From JBLHKW01 sp047618565 (GTDB taxonomy: Bacteria > Planctomycetota > UBA1135 > GCA-002686595), in the NCBI GenBank assembly GCA_047618565.1, contig JBLHKW010000049.1, positions 1-31,763 of the forward strand: a DNA stretch of 31,763 nucleotides, given 5' to 3'. Position numbers and translations under genes: made by a program. Under the pieces are notes generated by a model. That model worked only from the letters and a program-made list of their open reading frames with translations, made no database searches and had not been told where the DNA came from. This document shows, piece by piece, positions 23,975-31,758 of this stretch. Position 1 is the first letter of the stretch; each line of letters begins with the position of its first letter.

Positions 23975-25714
23975 TCAGTTTCGATCTTCGAGGCCATAAA
24001 ACACCTCGACCAGCGGAGTGCCCACCGAGGCCGAAGGCGGCTTGATATCGAGGTAGGCCGCAATCGTTGCCGCGATGTCGTGCGGACCCACGGCTCGATA
24101 AACCTTACGCGCTGTGACCCGGTGGCCCGCGAAGAAGATGGGTACAAAAGTGTCGTAGGCCCAGGGTGAGCCATGGATGGCCGCGATCCCATCGAGGCCC
24201 ATCTTCTGGGCCTCGTCCGTTGAGTGCAGGAACCATCCCTGATCGGGAACCATGTGGATGTCGCCCGAACGCTGCGGATGAAAGCTACGCCGGATACGGT
24301 CGTCGAGCGGTGCACCCGCGCTACGCCCGGCGAGTATGGCGCTGCGAGTTGCGGCGTAGGTGATGCCGGGCACCTTCATCAGCTCCGCGGCGACGAACTG
24401 CTCGACCTCAGCGACATCGAGGTCTGCTTCGGCGATCGCCTGATGGTTCAGGTACAGGTAGGGGTGGCTGTGGGTCGCGATGAGGTCGGCGCGACCGAAG
24501 CGGCGCTCGAGTGCTTCCGTCCAGGGGCCTGGCTTCCGGAAGTAGTCGAAGTCGAAACGCCCCGTCTCCATGCCGATGGCGGCCAGGTGCTCGGGCGCAT
24601 CCGGAGCACCATGGTCCGCTGAAAGCACCACGAGCGTGTTTTCGAGCCCGACCGAGGCGTCCACGTGCTCCAGAAGCTCTGCGAGCACGCGGTCCAGGCG
24701 CAGCAGGTTGTCCTCGGACTCCAGGCTCGACGGACCGAACATGTGCCCCACGTAGTCGGTCGAGGAGAAGCTGACCGCCAGGAAATCGGTGGCCGCGCCT
24801 TGCCCCAAGCGCTCGGCGTCGAGCAGCGCCTTCGTGAAGTCCAGGGTGAGCTCGTCGCCCACCGGGCTCAAACTCAGGCGCAGATAGAGGTACTTGTCGT
24901 CGCCCAGAGGGTGCGGGAAGGTGCGGCCCATGGGCGCAAGGTCGGACTCGAAGGCGCGGTCGTCGATGTCGGCGGCGTTGTAAGTCGCGCTGTCGTTCAG
25001 CAGCTCCCAGCTCTTCCCACGATACTCGTCGGCGGGCTTGCGGGCGTTCCAGTCCTGCATCCACTGCGGGTGCTCGTCGTAATAATAGGTGCTCGTGACG
25101 AAGTCGCCGGAGCTCTTGGAATACCAGAAGGCCTTGCCCGCGTGTCCACCAGGGAGGATTGCACCACGGTCCTTGATCGACACGCTGAAGACGCGCGATC
25201 GACCGGAGTTGTTGAGCACGAGCTCATCGCCGATCGTTGACGCCAGCAGGTTGCGCGGAGACATGCCCTTGTGCGGCTCGGGCGCCTTGCCGATCAGATG
25301 GTGCCGATCGTCCTCCGTGTTGTAGACGGGAACCCCCGTCGCGCGGTCAAGCCAGACGTTTGCGACGATGCCGTGGCCGGCCGGGTTGGCACCCGTGAAG
25401 AGCGTCGAATGGCCGACCGCGGTCTCCGTGTTGGCGTGTCGGTAGTGGGCGCTGGCGTAGTGCGTGCCCTGCTCGAGCAGGTAGCGGAAGCCCCCGTCGC
25501 CGAGTCGGTCCAGAAAGCGCATGGGCAGATCTCCACGCAACTGATCGACGGTGATCTGCAGGACGAGCTTGGGCGGCGACGACGCCGGGCGTGGGTGAGG
25601 GTCCGGTGCGGGCGAGATACCGGAGCATGCGGTGAGCGCCGCCACGACGATTGCGAGGGTCGCTACGGCGCGGATCCCACAGGTCGAGGCGTGGGTGTAT
25701 GTACGTTCGGGCAT
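23975..25714 (-). CDS. PafA-type alkaline phosphatase lipoprotein
   Basis: A 579-aa lipoprotein (lipobox LTAC, Cys30) of the alkaline phosphatase superfamily. Zn ligand D57 is in ITVDQLRGDLP, the nucleophile is Thr98 in NTETAVGHSTLFTG, and Asn119 lies in GIVANVWLD. K181 and R183 in SIKDRGAILPGGHAG are the residues that define PafA-type phosphomonoesterases as against NPP diesterases. The second metal site is seen in SSTDYVGHMFGP, SADHGAPDAPEH and AAIHGSPWAYD. PafA enzymes release phosphate from organic esters at the cell surface or periplasm and are often phosphate-irrepressible. It lies 36 bp from the DUF3300 gene on the same strand and may be co-transcribed. ATG 25714 has no clear SD. Confidence 0.9.
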   Translation of the reverse strand: MPERTYTHASTCGIRAVATLAIVVAALTACSGISPAPDPHPRPASSPPKLVLQITVDQLRGDLPMRFLDRLGDGGFRYLLEQGTHYASAHYRHANTETAVGHSTLFTGANPAGHGIVANVWLDRATGVPVYNTEDDRHHLIGKAPEPHKGMSPRNLLASTIGDELVLNNSGRSRVFSVSIKDRGAILPGGHAGKAFWYSKSSGDFVTSTYYYDEHPQWMQDWNARKPADEYRGKSWELLNDSATYNAADIDDRAFESDLAPMGRTFPHPLGDDKYLYLRLSLSPVGDELTLDFTKALLDAERLGQGAATDFLAVSFSSTDYVGHMFGPSSLESEDNLLRLDRVLAELLEHVDASVGLENTLVVLSADHGAPDAPEHLAAIGMETGRFDFDYFRKPGPWTEALERRFGRADLIATHSHPYLYLNHQAIAEADLDVAEVEQFVAAELMKVPGITYAATRSAILAGRSAGAPLDDRIRRSFHPQRSGDIHMVPDQGWFLHSTDEAQKMGLDGIAAIHGSPWAYDTFVPIFFAGHRVTARKVYRAVGPHDIAATIAAYLDIKPPSASVGTPLVEVFYGLEDRN

Positions 25715-25846
25715 GGGGATATCCAGTCTCCATAAAAGCCAGTCCGGTGGTCGCGCGCCGCCCGCCGTCGAAGACGACGCACGTGACGATCGAGGTTACA
25801 GGACTGCAGAAGCCATCACTCGCAACAGCGTGAGCACGGTCACGGA

Positions 25847-26380
25847 TCAGAACCCGAAACCCAGGTTTAGCCCGTAGATGAGGAGGTCTTCGTTGGGGGT
25901 GATGTCATAGAACACGCCGGGCGACAATATCCAACCGTCCCCGATGGGGAACTCGTAGAACCCGCCGACACGCGCGATCGGCTCCCACTCGTCTCCGCGA
26001 CGCTCGACTCCCGGCCCGGCTACCAGGATGAGTTCGCCGACCGCATGCCAGTAGGCTTGCAAGCCCAACGAGAGCGAGCGGTTGAGCCCGGAGACGCTCT
26101 CGGCAAATCCGCCGATACCCCAGCGGTGCGACAGCCGGTACTCGTAGTCCAATCCGATCGTGAAGCCGTCGGCATCACCGATATCGCTCGAACCTCCGAC
26201 GAAGAGGTTCAGGGCCTGCGCTCCGGCTCCGTGATTTTCTACGTGCGCGTCTTCGTGGTTCTCGTCGTGGCCTTCCTCGACTGCGCTCCCACGCGGCACC
26301 GGCCGCAGCGGGGAGCCACCAGAGGTCACGCAGCTCACGGCGAGAAGGGCCAAGACAACAACCATCGACGAGTTGGGCAT
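25847..26380 (-). CDS. Small exported beta-barrel-like protein with His/Glu-rich linker
   Basis: With ATG at 26380 the protein is 177 aa. It has a hydrophobic signal with a possible lipobox (LLAVSC, Cys17), then an acidic, His-rich linker at residues 35-51 (EEGHDENHEDAHVENHG) that could bind metal ions. The rest alternates hydrophobic and polar residues with aromatic belts (GFTIGLDYEYRLSHRWGIGG, LLIYGLNLGFGF) and ends in Phe, as expected for a small outer-membrane barrel. The frame extends further upstream, but without signal-like sequence. It is a single gene, and the family is not recognised. The 178 bp to the divergent gene at 26558 hold both promoters but none is obvious. Confidence 0.7.
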   Translation of the reverse strand: MPNSSMVVVLALLAVSCVTSGGSPLRPVPRGSAVEEGHDENHEDAHVENHGAGAQALNLFVGGSSDIGDADGFTIGLDYEYRLSHRWGIGGFAESVSGLNRSLSLGLQAYWHAVGELILVAGPGVERRGDEWEPIARVGGFYEFPIGDGWILSPGVFYDITPNEDLLIYGLNLGFGF

Positions 26381-26557
26381 CCTGTAGAGGCTATCCCGGG
26401 CCCAGGACCCGAGCAACCGGCGAGAGAGGCGGCTCCTCCATTCAGCCATCGTGACCCATGCTCTTCCTGGTGCATGCCCAGGACGGCCGTCGTACGAACT
26501 GGACGGCACGCCGCCCCAGCACCTGCCGGCCGTGGGTGTGGTAGTCTCCTTATAACC

Positions 26558-27343
26558 ATGAAAGCCTCAAATCGACCCCGCGCCAGAGCGCTGGCCCTGC
26601 TCATCCTCGCCCCGCTGACCTCCGCCGCCGCGCCTCAGGAAGACGCCACGGAAGCCAACACCGACGGGGCAGTCCATATCGATCCGCGCGCCGATCGGAT
26701 CCTCTGGTCGATGAGCAAGCACCTGGCAGCTGCGACCTCTTTCCAGGTCCACGGTGAGACGGTCAAGGACGAGCCACACCCGAGCGGGCAATGGGTCGAG
26801 GTCTCGCACTCCTCCGACGTGGCCGTGCACCGCGAGTTGGGCATCCGTTCGACCGTGCATGGAGACGTGCAGAATCGCGAGTTCTGGAGCGACCTGCAGA
26901 CGGCCGCCATGCTCGACCCGGACTCCGGCCTCTACGCACTGGTCGAGGTCCCGAATACGCTCGACGGAACACTCGACCACCTGATCGACGAGTACGGAGT
27001 CTCGCTGCCCCTGGCCGACCTGGCCTACAGCGACCCCTACCTGGGGCTGATCGAGGGTGTGGAGGTCGGCAGCTATGTCGGGCTGAACAAGGCTGGCGGG
27101 GTGACCTGCCACCACCTTGCCTTCCGGCAGGCCGCGGTCGATTGGCAGATCTGGATCGATGCGGGCCTGCGGCCGGTGCCGCGCAAGGTCCTGATCACCT
27201 ACAAGCAGATCCAGGGTGCACCGCGAGTCGCGGTGAATCTGTCCGACTGGAAGTTCGATACGTTCCTGCCGGAAGTGCTGTTCCAGTTCGAAGCGCCCGA
27301 GGGTTCCGAACAGATCGCGATCGAGTCCGTCCGGAAGGACTGA
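26558..27343 (+). CDS. DUF2092 periplasmic protein
   Basis: A 261-aa exported protein with a signal peptide (cleavage near SAAA-PQ, residue 26). The DUF2092 pattern is visible: ILWSMSKHLAAATSFQVHGE near residue 48, a beta-rich middle with AGGVTCHHLAFRQAAVDWQI, IDAGLRPVPRKVLITYKQIQ, and NLSDWKFDTFLPEVLFQFEA at the end. The family is thought to have a LolA/LolB-like half-barrel fold that may carry a hydrophobic ligand; the ligand is unknown. ATG at 26558 is chosen because the signal peptide begins there; no SD is seen. It is followed after two bases by the QA-repeat protein, so the two form an operon. Confidence 0.82.
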   Translation: MKASNRPRARALALLILAPLTSAAAPQEDATEANTDGAVHIDPRADRILWSMSKHLAAATSFQVHGETVKDEPHPSGQWVEVSHSSDVAVHRELGIRSTVHGDVQNREFWSDLQTAAMLDPDSGLYALVEVPNTLDGTLDHLIDEYGVSLPLADLAYSDPYLGLIEGVEVGSYVGLNKAGGVTCHHLAFRQAAVDWQIWIDAGLRPVPRKVLITYKQIQGAPRVAVNLSDWKFDTFLPEVLFQFEAPEGSEQIAIESVRKD

Positions 27344-27345
27344 TC

Positions 27346-28683
27346 ATGATCTCGAAGAAGATCCTCAGTCGCGCACGCGCGGCGCTGGTGCTGCTGGCGC
27401 TGACGGCAACCATATTCACGGTCGTCGCGTCCGCGGCGCCCGATAGCGTGCGACGGGCCAACGCATCGCGCGCGGGCCAGCAGCGCGCGACGCGCGGCAA
27501 GTCGCAGGCCCAGGCAAAGCAGCGCGCACAGGCGCAGCAGAGCCAGCGGGCGCAGGCCCAGCAACGCCAGCGAGCCCAGGCGCAAGCGCAGGCCAGGCAA
27601 CGCGCCCAGGCCCAAGCCGCACAACGCGCCAGGACCCAGGCCGCACAACGTGCCAAGGCGCAGCAGCAAGAACGCGCACAGGCACAGGCAAAACAGCGGG
27701 CACAAGCTCAGGCAAAGGCCAAGCAGCGATCCGCATCCAAGGCGACCAAGAGGCCTTCGCGGCCCGACCAGAAGAGCCGGCAACGGGATCAGGATGCCCA
27801 GCGGTTGAAGCAGAGCCTCAACTCGGGATCCGGCAGCGTACGGCCCGGCAGTCGACCCGCGACGCGCCCGGCGACGGCAGAAACGGATCGGATGACCCGG
27901 GATCGGGACCGGCCTCACAACGGCGACCACCTGCAGAACGGCAATCGGCGGCCCGGGAGTATCAGCGGTGCCACAGACGCCGCCCTGCCCCCCGGTTCCA
28001 GACGCAGAGACGTCGACTGGGACTCGGCCGGCGATCGGTTCAATCAGGGCGGCAACGAGGATTCGGGGCGCTGGGAGGGGATCCGTGACGAGCACGGCGA
28101 CCTGGACGTTTCCGGCGGCAAGTACACCTCCGAGGTGACCGGCGAGTGGGAGGTGTCGGGCTTCAAGATCGGCGGTGGCGGTGGCGGCGGATACGGCTCC
28201 GGCTACGGCTACTACGACGAAGAAGAAGAGCCCATGGATTGGGTTGATGACAATCGGCCCTACACGCCGGCCAACAACGAGTTCTACGCGGCCGATTCGA
28301 AGGAGCCGACCACCATCGAACCGATGATAGACCCACGGACCGGTGAAGTGATCGGTCAAGGAACCGAACCGGTCCCGGTCACCGACACTCCCGCCCTGCT
28401 ACCTGGAAGCCGGATCACGAAGCTATCGAGCAGGGCTGTCCTCGCCGACACCAGCGGCGAAGCGCTCTACTTCGACCGTGGCATGTTCTTCCGGGACCAC
28501 CAGGTAGGCAAGCGCTACGAGGCTGTGGCACCTCCCCTCGGAGCCATCGTTCCTCGCCTACCGAAGGGCTACCGCAAGGTGACCCTCGCGGGGACCGAGT
28601 ACAGCATCTACCAGAACGTGTACTACAAGACCGTCTACAAGGCCGGGCAGGTGGTCTACATGGTCGACCAGGTCGGCAACTGA
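27346..28683 (+). CDS. Secreted Gln/Arg/Ala-repeat protein with DUF6515-like C-terminus
   Basis: A 445-aa exported protein with a signal peptide (residues 1-30, VVASA-AP). Residues 45-128 are a low-complexity, strongly helical Gln/Arg/Ala/Lys tract (repeats of QRAQAQ). The middle is a polar, disordered region with a Gly run (275-282) and an acidic patch (DEEEEP). The C-terminal part (about 355-445) resembles the DUF6515 type: YFDRGMFFRDHQVGKRYEAV, APPLGAIVPRLPKGYRKVTL and EYSIYQNVYYKTVYKAGQ. That family is often found with DUF2092 genes, as here. The start has AAGGA eight bases upstream and lies two bases after the DUF2092 stop. The role may be structural or adhesive. Function unknown. Confidence 0.8.
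   Translation: MISKKILSRARAALVLLALTATIFTVVASAAPDSVRRANASRAGQQRATRGKSQAQAKQRAQAQQSQRAQAQQRQRAQAQAQARQRAQAQAAQRARTQAAQRAKAQQQERAQAQAKQRAQAQAKAKQRSASKATKRPSRPDQKSRQRDQDAQRLKQSLNSGSGSVRPGSRPATRPATAETDRMTRDRDRPHNGDHLQNGNRRPGSISGATDAALPPGSRRRDVDWDSAGDRFNQGGNEDSGRWEGIRDEHGDLDVSGGKYTSEVTGEWEVSGFKIGGGGGGGYGSGYGYYDEEEEPMDWVDDNRPYTPANNEFYAADSKEPTTIEPMIDPRTGEVIGQGTEPVPVTDTPALLPGSRITKLSSRAVLADTSGEALYFDRGMFFRDHQVGKRYEAVAPPLGAIVPRLPKGYRKVTLAGTEYSIYQNVYYKTVYKAGQVVYMVDQVGN
27478..27730 (+). repeat. Low-complexity tract coding for Gln/Arg/Ala repeats
   Basis: About 250 bp of imperfect repeats of CAG/CAA, CGC and GCC codons, encoding QRAQAQ-type units with synonymous variation. The repeat lies inside the secreted repeat protein gene. 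It also creates long open frames on the other strand, which are shadows. Copy number may vary between strains by slippage. Confidence 0.8.
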
Positions 28684-28707
28684 GCCAGCGCGCGCAGTGC
28701 CGCTGGC
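28684..28707. terminator. Hairpin between convergent genes
   Basis: GCCAGCG (28684-28690) pairs with CGCTGGC (28701-28707) around a 10-base loop, starting right after the stop of the repeat-protein gene. It lies between two convergent genes and may end both transcripts. There is no T-tract. Confidence 0.5.
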
Positions 28708-28735
28708 CGCAGCGCCTCGAGCCCGGCGGCCGAGG

Positions 28736-29452
28736 TCAGATCTTCCAGCTCAACCCGACGAGCGGCCCGCTGACCGTGACCTCCAGGTCGAGGTCGTCGA
28801 AGTCGACGAAGAGGTGCCGATAACCGACGAGCAGGCGCAACCCGCTGCTGAACCGGTACTCCGCATCCAGGATCAACTGAAGCGACCAGTCGGCTTTGAG
28901 GCCGAAACCTCCGATGTCTCCGCGGCCGTTCAGCGACCAGGCATCGGAGAGCTCCTGTACCCCTCGCACACCGATGACGGGATCCAGCCAGGACTCGTCG
29001 CGCCCGAGACCTGCGGTCGGTGCCACGCTCGCGTCAGCGCCCAGGTCCCAGTAGCGCAGGCCAGCGAGCAGCTCGACGGGGCTCCCCGCGCAGATGGGCC
29101 GCGCGGCCGCCATCTCGAACATGCGCAGGTCGAAACCGGTATGCAGGGCGCCCTCGTCGTCATCGAAGCGGACGTAGATCGAGTCGATGAGCAGCGCCCA
29201 TCGTGGATTCCAGTGGTCGACCTCGAGGTCGAGCATCATCGCGTACTCGAGGTCCTCGACACCGATGAGCCCGACATCGATCGGAGGGCCCGGGGAGCCC
29301 GAGCCGTCCGGAACCTCACCGGTGAGCGTGGGTAGCCAGAGGAATGGCTCGAGACGGTAGCTAGGTGCACGGCCCCGATCCTGGGAAGCACCCGAGGGGG
29401 CACTGCATCCGGCCAGAAGAAGCGCGCCTCCGACATACCGGAAGGCGCGCAC
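28736..29452 (-). CDS. Outer-membrane barrel-like lipoprotein (first of a tandem pair by position)
   Basis: A 238-aa exported protein with a lipobox (LLLAGCS, Cys16). The rest resembles an eight-to-ten-stranded beta-barrel: YRLEPFLWLPTLTGEV near the N-terminus, aromatic-rich strands such as LLAGLRYWDLGADASV, LILDAEYRFSSGLRLLVGYR and a final strand VSGPLVGLSWKI. The pattern RLEPFLWLPTLTG plus ALLIDSIYVRF resembles planctomycete and proteobacterial porin-like sensor barrels, but I cannot name the family. It starts at ATG 29452, two bases after the stop codon of the gene ending at 29455, so the two form an operon. Confidence 0.72.
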   Translation of the reverse strand: MRAFRYVGGALLLAGCSAPSGASQDRGRAPSYRLEPFLWLPTLTGEVPDGSGSPGPPIDVGLIGVEDLEYAMMLDLEVDHWNPRWALLIDSIYVRFDDDEGALHTGFDLRMFEMAAARPICAGSPVELLAGLRYWDLGADASVAPTAGLGRDESWLDPVIGVRGVQELSDAWSLNGRGDIGGFGLKADWSLQLILDAEYRFSSGLRLLVGYRHLFVDFDDLDLEVTVSGPLVGLSWKI

Positions 29453-29454
29453 GC

Positions 29455-30156
29455 TCAGAAGCCGGTCGTCATGACGAACCCGATCTGCACGGCCTCCATG
29501 TCGAGCTCGTTGACCGCACCACCGAAGTCGATGGACGAATCTACCCAGCGCACCACGAAGCCGACGGTGGTGCCGGGGCTGGTCTCGATCTCGACTCCCG
29601 CTCGGCTGTAGTAGCCGAACCCGAGGCCGTCCTCGGTCAGCGAGCCTCTCCCGTTGATCGACTCACCCAGGTCCAGATCGATGTGGCCGTATTGCAGCAA
29701 CGGGCCGGCACCGGCATAGATGCGCATGCCGCGCCGGGTCGTCGTGCCGACGAAGAGTCCGCCGGAGAGGTCGAAGATGCGCATGTTGTTATCGGCCAGG
29801 ACCAGAACGGTCCCCGTGTCGATGACGACGGCTTCGCGATCGCTGTCCCAACCCAGGGAGAAACCGCCCTCGAATCCCCATTCCAGCCGGCCGCTCCGAT
29901 TGACGACCTGACCCTGCGCACCGATCATCGGCATGCTGAGTCCGTCGTCACGGGTCGTCGACCCGAACGCGGGGTCCAGTTCGAGGTTGAGGGCCGTGAT
30001 GTCCGTCACGCCGATAATGCCGCTCACGCGGCTGCCCGAGCTGCGCCGTTGCGAGGGGGGGGCATCCCAGGCCTGCGAGCGACTCCGTGTCGGAGTCGCG
30101 CTGCAGCCAACCGTGAGAAACATACAAGCGGCGATCAGAATACGGGAAGTCGACAT
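29455..30156 (-). CDS. Outer-membrane barrel-like lipoprotein (operon-first gene)
   Basis: A 233-aa exported protein with a lipobox (LTVGCS, Cys18). After an Arg/Ser-rich linker, the C-terminal two thirds consists of alternating strands with Gly-rich turns (SGRLEWGFEGGFSLGWDSD, MRIFDLSGGLFVGTTTR, MRIYAGAGPLLQYGHIDLDL, TTVGFVVRWVDSSIDFGG), ending in Phe (VQIGFVMTTGF), as in small outer-membrane barrels of the OmpA/OmpW size class. ATG at 30156 is chosen because the signal starts there. The upstream in-frame extension to 30561 has no signal features and overlaps the divergent lipoprotein gene. It is upstream in the operon with the gene at 28736-29452. Function unknown. Confidence 0.72.
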   Translation of the reverse strand: MSTSRILIAACMFLTVGCSATPTRSRSQAWDAPPSQRRSSGSRVSGIIGVTDITALNLELDPAFGSTTRDDGLSMPMIGAQGQVVNRSGRLEWGFEGGFSLGWDSDREAVVIDTGTVLVLADNNMRIFDLSGGLFVGTTTRRGMRIYAGAGPLLQYGHIDLDLGESINGRGSLTEDGLGFGYYSRAGVEIETSPGTTVGFVVRWVDSSIDFGGAVNELDMEAVQIGFVMTTGF

Positions 30157-30264
30157 GCGCAGGATGATACCAGGGGCTGCGCCCCGCGCGTGTATTTGCC
30201 CTCGAACCGTCAGAACGGCGGTGTTCACTGGATGGCCCCCGCGGCCGTCGAATAGAATTCCTTG

Positions 30265-30852
30265 ATGCTCATGAAACGCCTCAGCTTGCTTCTCTGCTCC
30301 GGCCTGATGGCCTGCGCCTCCACCGACCTGCCGAGCTCCGGCCTGCTCGGAGACACGTCCGGATTCAAGCAACGTGGCGACGACCTGCTGGTCGAGCCGC
30401 TCTCCAATCCGGACAGCCTGCGCGGCTATACCAAGGTCCATATCGAACGGGTTCTCGTGTACCTGCGACCCGAGGCGCGCGAACGCGGAGTCACGCCTGC
30501 CCAGCAGCGAGACCTGGCTCAACTCTTCCGTACCGCCCTGCGGACGGAGATGGGTGAGCACTTCACGCTCGTTGACGACCCCAGCGTGCGTGCCGACGAC
30601 CTGCTCATCGTGCGCGCGGCGATCACGGACGCGGAACCCGGAGACCCGGCGACCGGCGGGCCCGGGAACGGCACGATCGAGGTGGAAGTCATCGACTCGA
30701 ACTCGCGCGATCGGCGGGCCGCCGCGATCTCACGCAAGTCCGTGCGCAAGGTCGGGGACACCGCGGAAGAGAAGGAAGCCGAGGCAGGCTTGTTGTTCGA
30801 CCAGTGGGCCCGCGCACTACGCGAGTGGCTGGTCGGTGCCACCGGCAGTTGA
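30265..30852 (+). CDS. DUF3313-like lipoprotein
   Basis: A 195-aa lipoprotein (lipobox LMAC, Cys17). The DUF3313 pattern is recognisable: SGLLGDTSGF after the signal, LVEPLSNPDSLRGYTKVHIE, VLVYLRPEARERGVTPAQQR, DLAQLFRTALRTEMGEHFTL, ADDLLIVRAAITDAEPGDP, and a conserved C-terminal helix with FDQWARALREWL. These proteins are small outer-membrane lipoproteins of unknown role. ATG at 30265 or 30271 are equally possible starts; both lack a clear SD. A TAGAAT hexamer lies seven bases upstream. Confidence 0.78.
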   Translation: MLMKRLSLLLCSGLMACASTDLPSSGLLGDTSGFKQRGDDLLVEPLSNPDSLRGYTKVHIERVLVYLRPEARERGVTPAQQRDLAQLFRTALRTEMGEHFTLVDDPSVRADDLLIVRAAITDAEPGDPATGGPGNGTIEVEVIDSNSRDRRAAAISRKSVRKVGDTAEEKEAEAGLLFDQWARALREWLVGATGS

Positions 30853-30911
30853 GCGGGACGCTGCGAATCGCCGGTAGGGTGATCCGGCACGCCTGCAGGG
30901 CCCGCGATCAC

Positions 30912-30920
30912 TGCTATACT
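30912..30920 (+). promoter_or_regulatory. Extended -10 promoter element
   Basis: TGC-TATACT matches an extended sigma-70 -10 element (TGN-TATAAT, one mismatch). Transcription would start near 30927, 56 nt before the lipoprotein start at 30983. No good -35 hexamer lies at the usual spacing, which extended -10 promoters do not need. Confidence 0.45.
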
Positions 30921-30982
30921 GGCGACCTCTGATCCGCCGCATGCGCGTTCCGCGCGAGATGGAAATCCCAGGACCAAGATCC

Positions 30983-31447
30983 ATGCAACGACGACGCGCA
31001 CGAATGCTGCAGTTCATGCTGGTTGCCCTCGCGGCCACCAGCTCGGTGGCCTGCCGGACGGCCTCGTACCAGTCCGTCCCGGGTCCCGCCGCGACCCTCG
31101 ATGAGTCGAAGTGCCGCGTCTACATCTGCCGTTCATCGCAGCTATGGGGAAAGATCCGTCAGATCGAGGTCATCGACCGCGGCACGATGATCGGATCTCT
31201 CGGCACCGAGGGCTACCTGTGCTGGGACCGTGAGCCCGGCGAGAACCCGATCCAGGTCCTGTATCATGGACCGATCCTCGATGAAGGGGTGCTCGAAGGA
31301 CTGCTCGCCTTCAATGGCGAGGCGGGCGGCGTGTACTACTACGCCGTCCACCTGCGCGAGAGCGACCGCAAGCCGCAGATGGAATTGCTGAGCGCCGAGG
31401 ACGGGATGGCCATGATGGCCGGCCGCTCCCAGGCCACCATCGACTGA
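30983..31447 (+). CDS. DUF2846-like lipoprotein
   Basis: A 154-aa exported protein with a lipobox (SVAC, Cys24). The mature part resembles the DUF2846 type: CRVYICRSSQLWGKIRQIEV near residue 44, IDRGTMIGSLGTEGYLCWD and a Gly-rich turn EPGENPIQVLYH, followed by a two-strand segment VYYYAVHLRES. Start ATG 30983 has AGGA nine bases upstream; the in-frame ATGs at 30941 and 30959 would add a non-signal extension. A -10 element lies 62 bp upstream. It is transcribed alone, and the non-coding, palindromic end of the window follows. Function unknown. Confidence 0.72.
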   Translation: MQRRRARMLQFMLVALAATSSVACRTASYQSVPGPAATLDESKCRVYICRSSQLWGKIRQIEVIDRGTMIGSLGTEGYLCWDREPGENPIQVLYHGPILDEGVLEGLLAFNGEAGGVYYYAVHLRESDRKPQMELLSAEDGMAMMAGRSQATID

Positions 31448-31477
31448 TGGCGGCGGGCTCCGTACGTTAGCCTGCTA

Positions 31478-31636
31478 GCAGCCCGTGGTGAAACTCACGA
31501 CCCGCTCAAATCCGCCAGGCTCCGCCCTGGCGGCGTTGCGCTTCCTCCGAGTATCCACGAATACGCGTCGTCAGCACGCCTTGCCAGATCGAATCCTGAC
31601 GGCTTCGAGCCCGCCGTGACTTTCGCCACGGGCTGC
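31478..31636. mobile_element. 159-bp element with 22-bp terminal inverted repeats, possible MITE-like element
   Basis: Left end 31478-31499 (GCAGCCCGTGGTGAAACTCACG) and right end 31615-31636 are inverted repeats with 20 of 22 matching positions. Inside are a perfect hairpin CCGCCAGG (31512-31519) with CCTGGCGG (31526-31533) and a smaller GTAT/ATAC palindrome. There is no ORF. Size, terminal repeats and inner structure fit a non-autonomous transposon or a REP-type element. No target-site duplication could be established. Confidence 0.5.
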
Positions 31637-31694
31637 CAGCCCGGATAATTCATGAAGCGCGAGCCAAAACGCGTCGATTCGGCTTCTGGTGGTG

Positions 31695-31758
31695 CTTCTC
31701 GCGCGTTGGCCCCGGAGGCGACCCTTACGGGTCGTCGAGGATGCCAACGCGCGCGAAG
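31695..31758. repeat. Nested hairpin element near window end
   Basis: Arms CTTCTCGCGCGTTGGC (31695-31710) and GCCAACGCGCGCGAAG (31743-31758) match at 15 of 16 positions. Inside, CGACCC (31719-31724) pairs with GGGTCG (31729-31734) around TTAC. The bases between this and the 159-bp element (31637-31694) hold no gene. It could be an element end, a terminator or a repeat family member. The whole stretch 31448-31763 is non-coding. Confidence 0.5.

Noticed and set aside
26551..26556. TATAAC just before the DUF2092 ATG as a -10 box
   Set aside because: It lies one base before the start codon, so the transcript would start inside the gene.
27199..28359. 386-aa minus-strand frame opposite the repeat protein
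   Set aside because: Produced by the low-complexity QRA repeat read backwards (Cys/Leu/Gly-rich runs). The plus strand has a signal peptide, SD and operon context.
30253..30258. TAGAAT as a -10 box for a leaderless DUF3313 gene
   Set aside because: No -35 hexamer at proper spacing and only a single short match. It stays a possibility but is unsupported.
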